This document shows positions 30,260 through 38,476 of a stretch of 64,000 bases of DNA, in pieces. The DNA comes from Pectobacterium aquaticum (lineage in GTDB: Bacteria > Pseudomonadota > Gammaproteobacteria > Enterobacterales > Enterobacteriaceae): positions 992,001 through 1,056,000 of the forward strand of contig NZ_CP086253.1 in the NCBI RefSeq assembly GCF_003382565.3, given 5' to 3'. The notes beneath the pieces were generated by a model. That model made no database searches. It was not told where the DNA came from and saw only the letters and a list, made by a program, of their open reading frames with translations. How positions within the stretch are numbered: the stretch's first letter is position 1; the number at the start of each line of letters is the position of its first letter. The translations under genes and the position numbers were made by a program.

Positions 30260-30694
30260 ATGAAGCAGAAAATTATCGCGGTATCGTTACTGTTGGGTAC
30301 ATTGCTGGTAAGCGGTTGCCACTCGCTGCAGCGCTCGTCCGCTGCCGCTGCGCCAGCGGCTGAGGCGTGTCAGATTGGCGATAAACAGGTGCAGACCACA
30401 CTTTATTTTGGTTTGAATCGTCCTGCTGGCCCGGTGATTTCAGATGCCGAGTGGAAAGCATTCTTGGATGGTGACGTTACGCCACGCTTTAAAGAAGGGC
30501 TGACGGTGTTTGATGCCAAAGGACAATGGCTAGGGAATGATGGCGTGGTTGCCCGAGAGAACAGCAAGGCGCTGATGTTGATTCACGGCCCCGATCGGGA
30601 GCGTGATATTGAAGCGTTGCGTACGACCTACAAATCACGTTTCGCGCAGGAATCCGTCATGCGGATTGATGCTCCCGTCTGCGTCGCGTTCTAA
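30260..30694 (+). CDS. DUF3574 lipoprotein
   Basis: 144 aa from the ATG at 30260 (an upstream ATG at 30245 adds five residues). A lipobox LVSGC with Cys20 predicts a lipoprotein. The rest is one small domain of the DUF3574 type with QTTLYFGLNRPAGPVISDAEW, RFKEGLTVFDAKGQWLG and a C-terminal RFAQESVMRIDAPVCVAF. Function unknown. A conserved-looking Cys pair may form a disulfide. It is followed by a strong bidirectional terminator shared with the convergent nucleoside transporter. Confidence 0.8.
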   Translation: MKQKIIAVSLLLGTLLVSGCHSLQRSSAAAAPAAEACQIGDKQVQTTLYFGLNRPAGPVISDAEWKAFLDGDVTPRFKEGLTVFDAKGQWLGNDGVVARENSKALMLIHGPDRERDIEALRTTYKSRFAQESVMRIDAPVCVAF

Positions 30695-30700
30695 CTTTTT

Positions 30701-30726
30701 CATCAGCCCCTTTTCAGGGGCTGATG
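30701..30726. terminator. Bidirectional terminator
   Basis: CATCAGCCCC and GGGGCTGATG, perfect 10-bp stem, with T-rich flanks both ways, 6 nt after the DUF3574 stop and 18 nt from the transporter stop. Confidence 0.9.
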
Positions 30727-30744
30727 ATTTTCATCTCACACGTA

Positions 30745-31929
30745 TTACAGCACCAGTCCCGCCACTGCCGCAGACAGTAAACTCACCAGCGTAGAACCAT
30801 AAACCAGCTTCAGGCCGAAGCGCGATACCACATTGCCCTGTGCTTCATTCAGCCCTTTGATGGCACCCGCGATAATGCCGATTGACGCGAAGTTAGCGAA
30901 GGAAATCAGGAACACGGATAAAATGCCCAGTCCGCGTGGCGACATCTCTGCTGCGATCTTCTTCAATTCGATCATGGCAACAAATTCATTCGCCACCAGC
31001 TTGGTCGCCATGATGCTCCCTGCGTTCAGAATATCGGAAGAGGGAATGCCGATAAGCCACGCCAGCGGTGAAAAGACATAGCCCATGATCGCCTGGAAGC
31101 TAATGCCGAAGACGGTGCTGAACAGTGCATTCACGGCGGCAATTAACGCCACGAAGCCGATCAACATCGCCATAATAATCATCGCCACTTTAAACCCGGC
31201 AAGAATGTATTCCCCCAGCATTTCAAAGAAGCTTTGGTCTTCATGCAGCTTTTCCAGTTTCAGTTCTGGTTCGTCGTCAGGCTGATAAGGGTTGATAATC
31301 GACAGAATGATAAAGGTGCTGAACATATTCAGAATCAGCGCGGCGACGACGTATTTGGCGTCCAGCATGGTCATGTAGGCGCTGATAATCGACATGGACA
31401 CGGTCGACATTGCTGTTGCCGCCATCGTGTACATCCGACGTGGCGACATGTCGGCGAGGATGCCCTTATAGACGATAAAATTCTCTGACTGCCCGAGCAT
31501 CAGCGTACTCACAGCGTTAAACGACTCCAGTTTCCCCATCCCGTTCACTTTGGACAGCAGTGTGCCGATACCTTTGATAATCAGCGGTAAAATGCGCCAG
31601 TGCTGCAAAATGCCGATCAGCGCAGAAATAAAGACGATAGGGCAGAGCACATTGAGGAAGATAAAGGAAAGCCCTTGTGCGTTCATCCCGCCGAACACAA
31701 AATCGGTCCCTTGATTGGCAAAAGATAATAGCTTTTCAAACAAACCAGCAAAGGCGCTAATCGCGTTAAGCCCGATGCTGGAATGTAGAAGGAAATAGGC
31801 CAGCAAAATTTCAATCACCAGCAGTTGCACAATAAAGCGCAGTCGGATGCGTTTTCTGTCGTGACTGACGAGCAGTGCCAGCAAAAAAATGGCTGCGGTT
31901 GCCAAAATGAAATGTAAAACCTGTGACAT
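30745..31929 (-). CDS. nupC: Concentrative nucleoside transporter, NupC-type
   Basis: Proton-coupled uptake of nucleosides across the inner membrane. With ATG at 31929 (MSQVLHFILATAAIFLLALL) the product has 394 aa, near E. coli NupC (400). Many hydrophobic segments are present, with CNT signatures LCPIVFISALIGILQHWRIL, LLSKVNGMGKLESFNAVSTL, GQSENFIVYKG and TKLVANEFVAM. Similarity to NupC is high along the length, but other CNT paralogues exist, so the symbol is not certain. It is a single-gene unit. Confidence 0.88.
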   Translation of the reverse strand: MSQVLHFILATAAIFLLALLVSHDRKRIRLRFIVQLLVIEILLAYFLLHSSIGLNAISAFAGLFEKLLSFANQGTDFVFGGMNAQGLSFIFLNVLCPIVFISALIGILQHWRILPLIIKGIGTLLSKVNGMGKLESFNAVSTLMLGQSENFIVYKGILADMSPRRMYTMAATAMSTVSMSIISAYMTMLDAKYVVAALILNMFSTFIILSIINPYQPDDEPELKLEKLHEDQSFFEMLGEYILAGFKVAMIIMAMLIGFVALIAAVNALFSTVFGISFQAIMGYVFSPLAWLIGIPSSDILNAGSIMATKLVANEFVAMIELKKIAAEMSPRGLGILSVFLISFANFASIGIIAGAIKGLNEAQGNVVSRFGLKLVYGSTLVSLLSAAVAGLVL

Positions 31930-32085
31930 AAAAAACCACGTAATCCCTGAATAAAAGAGGCGCATTGTAATCGGAATGTGAAAATATGTTTATCCCGAAT
32001 CTGTAAATCCTTATTCGCTACCGCGCTATAAGGATGGCGAGACGTATTCGAGTCATCAGGGGACGGTGGGAAGGGTAAAAGAGAA

Positions 32086-32118
32086 TTCCCCTTCGGCCCG
32101 TTGCTGGCGGAAGGGGAA
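32086..32118 (-). terminator. Terminator after emrB
   Basis: TTCCCCTTC and GAAGGGGAA, perfect 9-bp stem with a 15-nt loop, 18 nt after the emrB stop; a T/C-rich stretch follows on the minus strand. Confidence 0.65.
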
Positions 32119-32135
32119 AGAAAGTTTACGGCGAG

Positions 32136-33671
32136 TTAGTGCGCGCCACCGCCTCCACCACCAGTGGTAAAGGGCGGTTTAGCGAACCAGACCAGCACCA
32201 GAAGAACCAGAAATACGGCCGCTGCGGCCCAGAAGATTTCGTTGGCGGAAATAATCAGCCCCTGTGCGGTAATCTGCTCTGCGATGTAGGCTGAGGCCTG
32301 CGTTTGGCTCATTCCCATCGCCTGAAGCCGCTGGTACGTTTCCTGCGCGATCGGATTATAGGGCGTGATAGATTCCGTCAGGTGCGCATGGTGTAGCGAT
32401 TCGCGCTGCGTCCAGAGCGTGGTGGTCAGCGACGTTCCTATTGAGCCCGCCAGCGTACGGGCAAAGTTCGATAGGCTCGATGCTGCCGCCAAACGTTCCG
32501 GCGGAAGCCCAGACAGCGTGATGGTTGTCAGCGGCATGAAGAAACAAGCGACGGCAAACCCCTGAACAAACTGCGGCCAGGCCGATGCGCCGAAATCCAT
32601 GCCCGGCTCAAAGGTGTACGCGCGCCAGTAAAAGCAGACGGCGTACATGATAAAGCTGAACGTCACCAGTTTGCGCATGTCCAGACGCGGCGCGAATCGA
32701 CCGATGATCGGCGACAGCACCACCGGCATCAACCCAACCGGTGCGGATGCCAGCCCCGCCCAGGTGGCGGTATAGCCATACACCTCCTGCAACAGTTGCG
32801 GCAAGAGCACGATCGCCCCGAAGTAAAACATGTAGGCTAGGCTGATACACAGACAGCCAATGGTGAAGTTGCGCGATTTAAACAGCGATAAATCCACCAC
32901 TGGGTGGTCGTCGGTTAGCTCCCAGACAATCAGGAACGCGATTGCAATCACCGCCACCACGGTTAGGGTGATGATTTCCGTCGAGTTAAACCAGTCCAGT
33001 TCTTTTCCGCGGTCGAGCATCATCTGGAGGCTACCGATACCGACAACCAACAATGCCAGCCCGATGGTATCGATGGGCTTGATCTCGGTTTTGGTTTCTC
33101 GCCCGCGCAGCGTTTGCATGGCAATAAATACCACGGCGATGCCGAGTGGAACGTTGATGAAGAATATCCAGCCCCAGTGATAGTTGTCGCTAATCCAGCC
33201 GCCCAGAATCGGGCCACAGATCGGCGCGACGACCACGGTCATCGACCATAGCGCCAGAGCGATGCTGCGTTTGGCGGGGGGATAATTGCTGAGCAACAGG
33301 CTCTGTGACAGCGGGATCAGCGGCCCGGCGACAATCCCCTGCAACACGCGGGAGAAAATCAGCATTTCCAGGCTGGTGGATATTCCGCATAGCCAGGACG
33401 TCAGAGCGAAGAGTGCCGTTGACCACAAAAACAGGCGGACTTCCCCAAACCGTTTGGCCAGCCAGCCGGTAATAGGAATAGAGATGGCGTTGGCAACGCC
33501 GAACGAGGTGATGACCCACGTTCCCTGTGAGTTGGACGCACCCAGATTACCGGCGATAGTCGGAATAGCGACGTTGGCGATGGTGGAATCCAGCACCTGC
33601 ATAAACGTTGCCAGCGACAGAGCAACGGTCATCCAGGCCAGACTGGCACCTTTAAGCGGTTCTCTCTGCAC
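32136..33671 (-). CDS. emrB: Multidrug efflux MFS permease subunit EmrB
   Basis: Proton antiporter of the DHA2 family (14 membrane helices) that, with EmrA and an outer-membrane TolC, exports hydrophobic toxic compounds. 511 aa, E. coli length. Signatures: FMQVLDSTIANVAIPTIAGN (helix 1), WVITSFGVANAISIPITGWL, motif C in VVAPICGPILGGWISDN. The odd Gly-rich tail GGGGGGAH is shared with E. coli EmrB. It lies 17 nt after emrA in the mprA-emrA-emrB order. Confidence 0.96.
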   Translation of the reverse strand: MQREPLKGASLAWMTVALSLATFMQVLDSTIANVAIPTIAGNLGASNSQGTWVITSFGVANAISIPITGWLAKRFGEVRLFLWSTALFALTSWLCGISTSLEMLIFSRVLQGIVAGPLIPLSQSLLLSNYPPAKRSIALALWSMTVVVAPICGPILGGWISDNYHWGWIFFINVPLGIAVVFIAMQTLRGRETKTEIKPIDTIGLALLVVGIGSLQMMLDRGKELDWFNSTEIITLTVVAVIAIAFLIVWELTDDHPVVDLSLFKSRNFTIGCLCISLAYMFYFGAIVLLPQLLQEVYGYTATWAGLASAPVGLMPVVLSPIIGRFAPRLDMRKLVTFSFIMYAVCFYWRAYTFEPGMDFGASAWPQFVQGFAVACFFMPLTTITLSGLPPERLAAASSLSNFARTLAGSIGTSLTTTLWTQRESLHHAHLTESITPYNPIAQETYQRLQAMGMSQTQASAYIAEQITAQGLIISANEIFWAAAAVFLVLLVLVWFAKPPFTTGGGGGGAH

Positions 33672-33688
33672 GTTTCTCTCCTGCCCGC

Positions 33689-34864
33689 TTAACCGGCATT
33701 CGCCTGAATAATGGCGCTGATTTCCTGATTAACAGGCGTGAGATCCAACGTCAAAGCATCACTTTGGTAGGCTGGCGTGGTGCGTGAGGTTTCTGCTAAC
33801 GCGCTGCCTTCCGTATTGGCGGTATCGACATTAACCAGCGCGGACAGACCGATACGCAACGGATGTTCTGCAATCTGCTTCGGATCGATCTCAATACGCA
33901 CGGGTAGGCGCTGAACGACTTTGATCCAGTTGCCCGTCGCGTTCTGGGCAGGCAGCAGAGAGAACGCGCTACCGGTACCCATATCGAGGCCGACCACTTT
34001 TCCTTGGTACACGACATCGTCACCGTAGATATCCGCGATCACGGTAGCCGGTTGCCCGATACGCATATTGGCTAACTGTGTCTCTTTGAAGTTCGCATCG
34101 ACCCACAGGTGATTGGCAGGAACGACGGCCATCAGCGCTGATGTCGAAGAGATACGCGCCCCAATCTGCACGCTGCGGCGTGAGACATAGCCGTCGATCG
34201 GGCTGACGATTTTGGTACGCTGTAGCGCCAGCCAGGCATCGCGCATTTCTACGGAGGCTTGCTGTATGGCGGGTTGCTTCTCAAGCGGCGTATCCAGAAT
34301 CATTGCCTGATTCGCCTGATATTGCTGTCTGGCGACTTCCAGTGCGGCTTTGGCGGTTGCGACGGCATCACGAGCATGCTGCACTTCTTCACGCCCGATA
34401 GCATTAGCGCTGCCGAGTGCTTCCCGGCGGCTCAAGTCACTTTGCGCCTTGTTCAGCTCGGTTTGGCGCAACTCAATATTGGCCTGATACTGCTTACTGT
34501 TGATGATCAACTGGTGCGTCTGGCGGACGCTGTTGGCCAGCCCGGTTTTCGCGCGTTCAAACGCCTGCTGGGCATCGGTCGGATCTAACTCCACCAGCAC
34601 CTGTCCCTGCTTAACAAAATCGGTATTGTCGACGTTAACATGAGTGACGCTGCCGCTGACCTGCGCCATGATCTGAATCTGATTGCCTGCGACGTAGGCG
34701 TCATCGGTGCTTTGGTGGTGTCTGAGCACCAGGAACCAGTAAACCAGCCAGGCACAGCCCAACACGACGAAAATAAACGTCAGCAGTGATAACACGCGTT
34801 TGCGTTGCTGTTTTTTGTTTTTCTGTGGCGTCTGCGGCACCTGATTTTCCACACTTTCACTCAT
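33689..34864 (-). CDS. emrA: Multidrug efflux membrane-fusion protein EmrA
   Basis: Periplasmic adaptor linking EmrB to TolC. The ATG at 34864 (MSESVENQVPQ) gives 391 aa, E. coli EmrA being 390. A Lys/Gln-rich cytoplasmic start precedes a single membrane anchor (about 28-48). The biotinyl-lipoyl-like HlyD domain is split by a long coiled-coil hairpin (about 95-205, many Gln/Ala/Glu heptads), followed by a beta-barrel domain. The upstream frame extension has no family support. Confidence 0.95.
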   Translation of the reverse strand: MSESVENQVPQTPQKNKKQQRKRVLSLLTFIFVVLGCAWLVYWFLVLRHHQSTDDAYVAGNQIQIMAQVSGSVTHVNVDNTDFVKQGQVLVELDPTDAQQAFERAKTGLANSVRQTHQLIINSKQYQANIELRQTELNKAQSDLSRREALGSANAIGREEVQHARDAVATAKAALEVARQQYQANQAMILDTPLEKQPAIQQASVEMRDAWLALQRTKIVSPIDGYVSRRSVQIGARISSTSALMAVVPANHLWVDANFKETQLANMRIGQPATVIADIYGDDVVYQGKVVGLDMGTGSAFSLLPAQNATGNWIKVVQRLPVRIEIDPKQIAEHPLRIGLSALVNVDTANTEGSALAETSRTTPAYQSDALTLDLTPVNQEISAIIQANAG

Positions 34865-35139
34865 GCTGTTCTCTCTCTTTTTATTTTCTTTGTATCGGCT
34901 ATCGCACCAGACAGAGCAGTCTGGCGATAGTCGCAATGAATTCATTTTGCTGTGCGGCCCGGTGGGCTTAAGGTCGCCCGCCCAGCGCGTGAAATTGCCG
35001 TTTTGCTAAGCCGCATACCGCGGTTGCGGAGAAGTCATGCCTATTTTTTGCAGCAAAACGCCTCCGCCCGATACATAAGCATCGGGTCATTCCGAGTGGA
35101 AAGGTGCTGACTATTGTTTTTTTGTTGTTGTTTTTTCTG
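34865..35139 (-). other. mprA-emrA spacer
   Basis: 275 bp without a gene. It includes an inverted repeat CCCGAT/ATCGGG (35067-35086) and a T-rich tract directly after the mprA stop on its left side. This could be a weak terminator that makes emrAB expression lower than mprA. Confidence 0.45.
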
Positions 35140-35655
35140 TTATTGGTTGACTGACTCGTCCATCTCATCCAGCCGGACCAACAGTTTTCTCATCAGGCTT
35201 TCGAGCTGTTTTTGCTCACCAGATTCAAGCACGGAGCAAAGCACATGGAGGCTATGGTGCTGCGGTGGAATCAGTTGACCAAGAAATGCTTTACCTTCTT
35301 CCGTCAGATGCAGATGCAGGCAGCGTCTGTCACTACTGCTCTCGCGTCGTTCAATCCAGCCTCTCTTCTCCAGATCGTCGGCAATGCGCGTCGCATTGGT
35401 GCGTGACGATCCCAGTGCAGCACTGAGTTCAGAGGGCTGAATGCTATAGGATTCTTGAGACTCCAGCGTCAGCAATGCCATGAAGAGGGTTTCATTGATG
35501 CCCTGTTCTTTCAGAATTCGGTTTCTGTGTTCCAGGATTTTGCCCTGTACGTGCATGAATAAACGCAGCAATAGCACTTCCTGACGTGGGAAGTCGGGCT
35601 TACGCGAAGCACGCAGGTCGAGCATTTGTTCTATAGGAGTGAATGAACTGTCCAT
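35140..35655 (-). CDS. mprA: MarR-family repressor MprA (EmrR)
   Basis: Represses its own operon mprA-emrAB and is released by uncouplers and phenolic ligands. 171 aa (E. coli 176). The winged helix-turn-helix lies around residues 60-115 (SIQPSELSAALGSSRTNATR, then RIADDLEKRGWIERRESSSD), flanked by dimerisation helices. A 7-4-7 palindrome lies 33 bp upstream of the start, probably its operator. In plant-associated bacteria phenolic inducers would be expected from host tissue; that is inference. Confidence 0.95.
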   Translation of the reverse strand: MDSSFTPIEQMLDLRASRKPDFPRQEVLLLRLFMHVQGKILEHRNRILKEQGINETLFMALLTLESQESYSIQPSELSAALGSSRTNATRIADDLEKRGWIERRESSSDRRCLHLHLTEEGKAFLGQLIPPQHHSLHVLCSVLESGEQKQLESLMRKLLVRLDEMDESVNQ

Positions 35656-35688
35656 TTTTTATATAAACCTCATTAATCACGGAGTGCA

Positions 35689-35706
35689 TAGTAACTAATG
35701 TTACTA
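35689..35706 (-). promoter_or_regulatory. Probable MprA operator
   Basis: Perfect palindrome TAGTAAC-TAAT-GTTACTA, 18 bp, 33 bp upstream of mprA. This size and symmetry fit a MarR-family dimer. The assignment to MprA is by position. Confidence 0.65.
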
Positions 35707-35844
35707 ACTGGGTAAACGGCATTGAGGTGGGAAATTGTGCTTATTTCTGTGACAGAAAGTAAGCGGAGAATCGCTGGAAATGAAGATTATTCACCGCTTA
35801 CTTTATTTAAATCAAAATGTTAGTTGATAATTCGCTCGGCGGAT

Positions 35845-36174
35845 TCAAAGCAGTTTAAAGGCTACGCCGTAGCAGAGCGCGCCCAGTAACGTCGATAAGA
35901 CGATACTGCGGGTTTTATAAAAACAGGCGGTCAGCGTAATAAAGCCTATAAGCGTTGGCAGCAGCTTTTCACGATGCGCGAGAATATCCGGCACGCTGGA
36001 AACAATCAGCAGCGCACAAATGGAAGCAATGCCGATGCTATCAAGCAACAGCGCTTTTTTGCCGCGTTGCAGCGAACCGGAAGCGCGTGAGGCGCTCAGC
36101 CGCAGAGGCAGATAGCGGAAGAGGTAGTTCACCAAGCCGACAATCAGCCCGATAAGAATGACTTCTGTACTCAT
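35845..36174 (-). CDS. ygaH: Branched-chain amino acid exporter small subunit, YgaH-like
   Basis: AzlD-family membrane protein that works with YgaZ to export L-valine (and possibly methionine) in E. coli. 109 aa, about four membrane segments; the conserved NYLFRYLPLRL motif lies near residues 16-26. The ATG overlaps the ygaZ stop as ATGA. Order ygaZ-ygaH-mprA is the same as in E. coli. The spacer to mprA (35656-35844) holds the mprA operator. Confidence 0.92.
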   Translation of the reverse strand: MSTEVILIGLIVGLVNYLFRYLPLRLSASRASGSLQRGKKALLLDSIGIASICALLIVSSVPDILAHREKLLPTLIGFITLTACFYKTRSIVLSTLLGALCYGVAFKLL

Positions 36175-36902
36175 ACGTTCACCTGTGGCGTAGCAGGGTT
36201 AACCAGTGAAGCCAGGCAGCCGCTGAGAATGCCGAACAGTATTGCGGCCGGGATGGAGGAAAGCAGCAGACCAAGCAGCGCGCCGCCGAGTGCGCAGGCG
36301 ACGACCAGACTCTGTTTCCGCCTGAAGGACGCGAGTAAAAAGCTCAGGAAAAGTGCGGGCAGCATAAAAGACAGCGCCGCTTCAACGGCTGGGTAATCAT
36401 TCAGCGGGCCGTTACCGAACACGGCTCCAATCACCGTGCCGAGCACCCATGAAAGCCAGGCGAGCAGCGACACACCCATCATCCAGTCTTCTGACCAGCG
36501 GCGGTTATCTTTCGCCAGTCGGGTGGCGGCGGCGGCAAAAACTTCATCCGTCAGGCCGAACGCCCACAGCGCGGTTTTTCGCGTCGGCAGCCGTTGTGCA
36601 ATGCGATGTCGTAACGCGGGTCCATACAGCACATGGCGGACATCCATCGCCATGACGGTCAACGCCGCCACCCAGATGGACATGCCCGCGCTGAGCAGGG
36701 CGGTGATGACGAACTGGCTGGCGCCGGCGTAAATGATGCAGGAAAGGAAAATGCCTTCCAGCGGGGTAAACCCGAGCTTGACGGCGTTCATGCCAAACGC
36801 GAATGCCACGGGCATGTAGCCGATAACAATTGGCAGACTGTCAAATACGCCTTCGCTAAAAGAGGCAGATTTTGTCGGTGCAGATGGGGGTGATGTCTTC
36901 AC
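36171..36902 (-). CDS. ygaZ: Branched-chain amino acid exporter large subunit, YgaZ-like
   Basis: AzlC-family permease subunit, 243 aa (E. coli 245). Conserved stretches are DSLPIVIGYMPVAFAFGMNA near residues 20-39, FLSCIIYAGASQFVITALLS and MAMDVRHVLYGPALRHRI, then KTALWAFGLTDEVFA. The start is a GTG at 36902 with a weak ribosome-binding site; the next ATG is too far in. It is coupled to ygaH by overlap. A strong palindromic region lies about 125-165 bp upstream. Confidence 0.92.
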   Translation of the reverse strand: MKTSPPSAPTKSASFSEGVFDSLPIVIGYMPVAFAFGMNAVKLGFTPLEGIFLSCIIYAGASQFVITALLSAGMSIWVAALTVMAMDVRHVLYGPALRHRIAQRLPTRKTALWAFGLTDEVFAAAATRLAKDNRRWSEDWMMGVSLLAWLSWVLGTVIGAVFGNGPLNDYPAVEAALSFMLPALFLSFLLASFRRKQSLVVACALGGALLGLLLSSIPAAILFGILSGCLASLVNPATPQVNV

Positions 36903-37026
36903 TGGCTTGATATGTTTTGTTCTTAAAGGAAATTAACCGATAACACTAGCAAAGCATCACCGGAATTTCACGTTATTACGTAACTGGCGTGATGGTTTTT
37001 GACGAAATGGTATCGGGTGTAATTTT

Positions 37027-37066
37027 CTCGCGAGAAACTGTCTCAAATGAGACAGTCTCACGCGAG
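37027..37066. promoter_or_regulatory. 40-bp interrupted palindrome between an MFS gene and ygaZ
   Basis: Outer arms CTCGCG (37027-37032) and CGCGAG (37061-37066); inner arms ACTGTCTCA (37037-37045) and TGAGACAGT (37048-37056) with an AA centre. No U-run follows on either strand, so an operator or a non-terminator RNA stem is more likely than a terminator. A second perfect palindrome, GGCACTATAGTGCC, covers 37094-37107 at the end of the MFS gene. Confidence 0.55.
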
Positions 37067-37097
37067 CGTGTTACAAATACGAAAGTCTATGAAGGCA

Positions 37098-38318
37098 CTA
37101 TAGTGCCGCCATCGCTTCCTGCGTTTCATGATGATGGCTTCGCCACCACACCAGCAGGTTCAACAGGCTGATAATGCCGCCTGCGGCACAGACGCCCAGC
37201 CAGCCCCACTGCTGGTAAGCCGAGGCTGAAAGGAGCGATCCTAGTGCGCCGCCGATAAAATAGCTGGTCATATAGCCTGCCGTCAGGCGATTACGTGCTT
37301 CGGGCATCATACGGTAGATCACGCTCTGGTTGGTCACGTGTACGCCCTGAACCGCCAGATCCAGCACGATAATACCAATGAGCAGCGCTGCTACGGAATG
37401 AATACCGAGCGCGATAAAGCCCCATGACAGCAAAAGCAGGATAATCCCCACGCTGGTGGTCGGCTTGGCCTTGCCCTGATCGACTAAACGCCCAGCGCGT
37501 GATGCTGCTAAGGCTCCGGCGGCACCGACCAGTCCAAACAGGCCGATAACGCCTTCGGAATAACCGTATGGCGATGAGGCCAGCAGGAAGGCCATCGACG
37601 TCCATAGAATGCTGAAGTTAGCAAAGGACAGACAGCCCAGGATGGCACGCGTGCGCAGCAGCGGAGTGGCAGAGAACAGGCGGAAGATTGAGACGAGCAA
37701 CTGCGGATAGTTCAGCGTGTTTTGCTGAGGAATGCGCGGCAATGCCCGCCACAGAATCAGCGCCATGATGACCATCAGCGTGCTGGCAACCCAGTACACG
37801 GTGCGCCAGTCACCGAGTGAAGCCAGCGCACCCGCGACGGTACGCGCCAGCAGAATCCCCAGCAGCAGGCCACTCATAATCGTGCCGACGACTTTACCGC
37901 GCGTTTCCGGCGTCGCCAGCGTGGCGGCGAGAGGCACCAGCAGCTGCGCGACAACGGAGAACAGCCCAGTTAACGCCGTACCCGCAATCATGATCCAGAG
38001 CGTGGGTGCAGAGGCGGTAATCAGCATCCCACCCGCGGCGAGTAGCGTCATGCCGACAATCAGCGTTCGGCGTTCAAACATATCCCCCAGCGGCACCAAA
38101 AATAGCAGGCCGACGGCATAACCCAGCTGTGCGGCGGTGACAATGAACCCTGCCTGATTAACGGAAAGCGCAAAGACTCTGGCGATGGTCTCCAGCAGCG
38201 GTTGGGCATAATAGTTACTGGCGACGGCAAGGCCGGTCGCGACAGACATAATCAGGGTCAAAGACAGGCTAAGCCCCGGTTGTGGCTGGGGTGATACAGA
38301 TTGTTGCTGAAGAGACAT
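37098..38318 (-). CDS. MFS transporter, YgaY-like
   Basis: 406 aa, 12 predicted membrane helices, of the arabinose-efflux/drug-exporter type. Motif A occurs as LVPLGDMFERRTLIVGMTLL (about 75-94) and motif C in the fifth helix (GTIMSGLLLGILLARTVAGA). Position just upstream of ygaZ on the same strand matches E. coli ygaY, which I recall as disrupted in K-12; here the gene is complete. The substrate is unknown; sugars or drugs are possible for this subfamily. Confidence 0.85.
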   Translation of the reverse strand: MSLQQQSVSPQPQPGLSLSLTLIMSVATGLAVASNYYAQPLLETIARVFALSVNQAGFIVTAAQLGYAVGLLFLVPLGDMFERRTLIVGMTLLAAGGMLITASAPTLWIMIAGTALTGLFSVVAQLLVPLAATLATPETRGKVVGTIMSGLLLGILLARTVAGALASLGDWRTVYWVASTLMVIMALILWRALPRIPQQNTLNYPQLLVSIFRLFSATPLLRTRAILGCLSFANFSILWTSMAFLLASSPYGYSEGVIGLFGLVGAAGALAASRAGRLVDQGKAKPTTSVGIILLLLSWGFIALGIHSVAALLIGIIVLDLAVQGVHVTNQSVIYRMMPEARNRLTAGYMTSYFIGGALGSLLSASAYQQWGWLGVCAAGGIISLLNLLVWWRSHHHETQEAMAAL

Positions 38319-38476
38319 AGTGTGAACGTTAATATGATGTTAAAAGCAGAAGGTATAGTATCCGGCAGAGCCTAATGAGATACCAGAATATCTTTACGCT
38401 GCTCAAGTTTGTTTTGTTTTTCCTGAGATTGATTTAGCTTATCGCCAAAGTCATAACATTATCGACAGGGGACATT

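Noticed and set aside
36989..37171. 60-codon plus-strand ORF with a SRETVSNETVSRERV repeat
   Set aside because: The apparent protein repeat is produced by the DNA palindrome, and the frame runs into the MFS gene in antisense.
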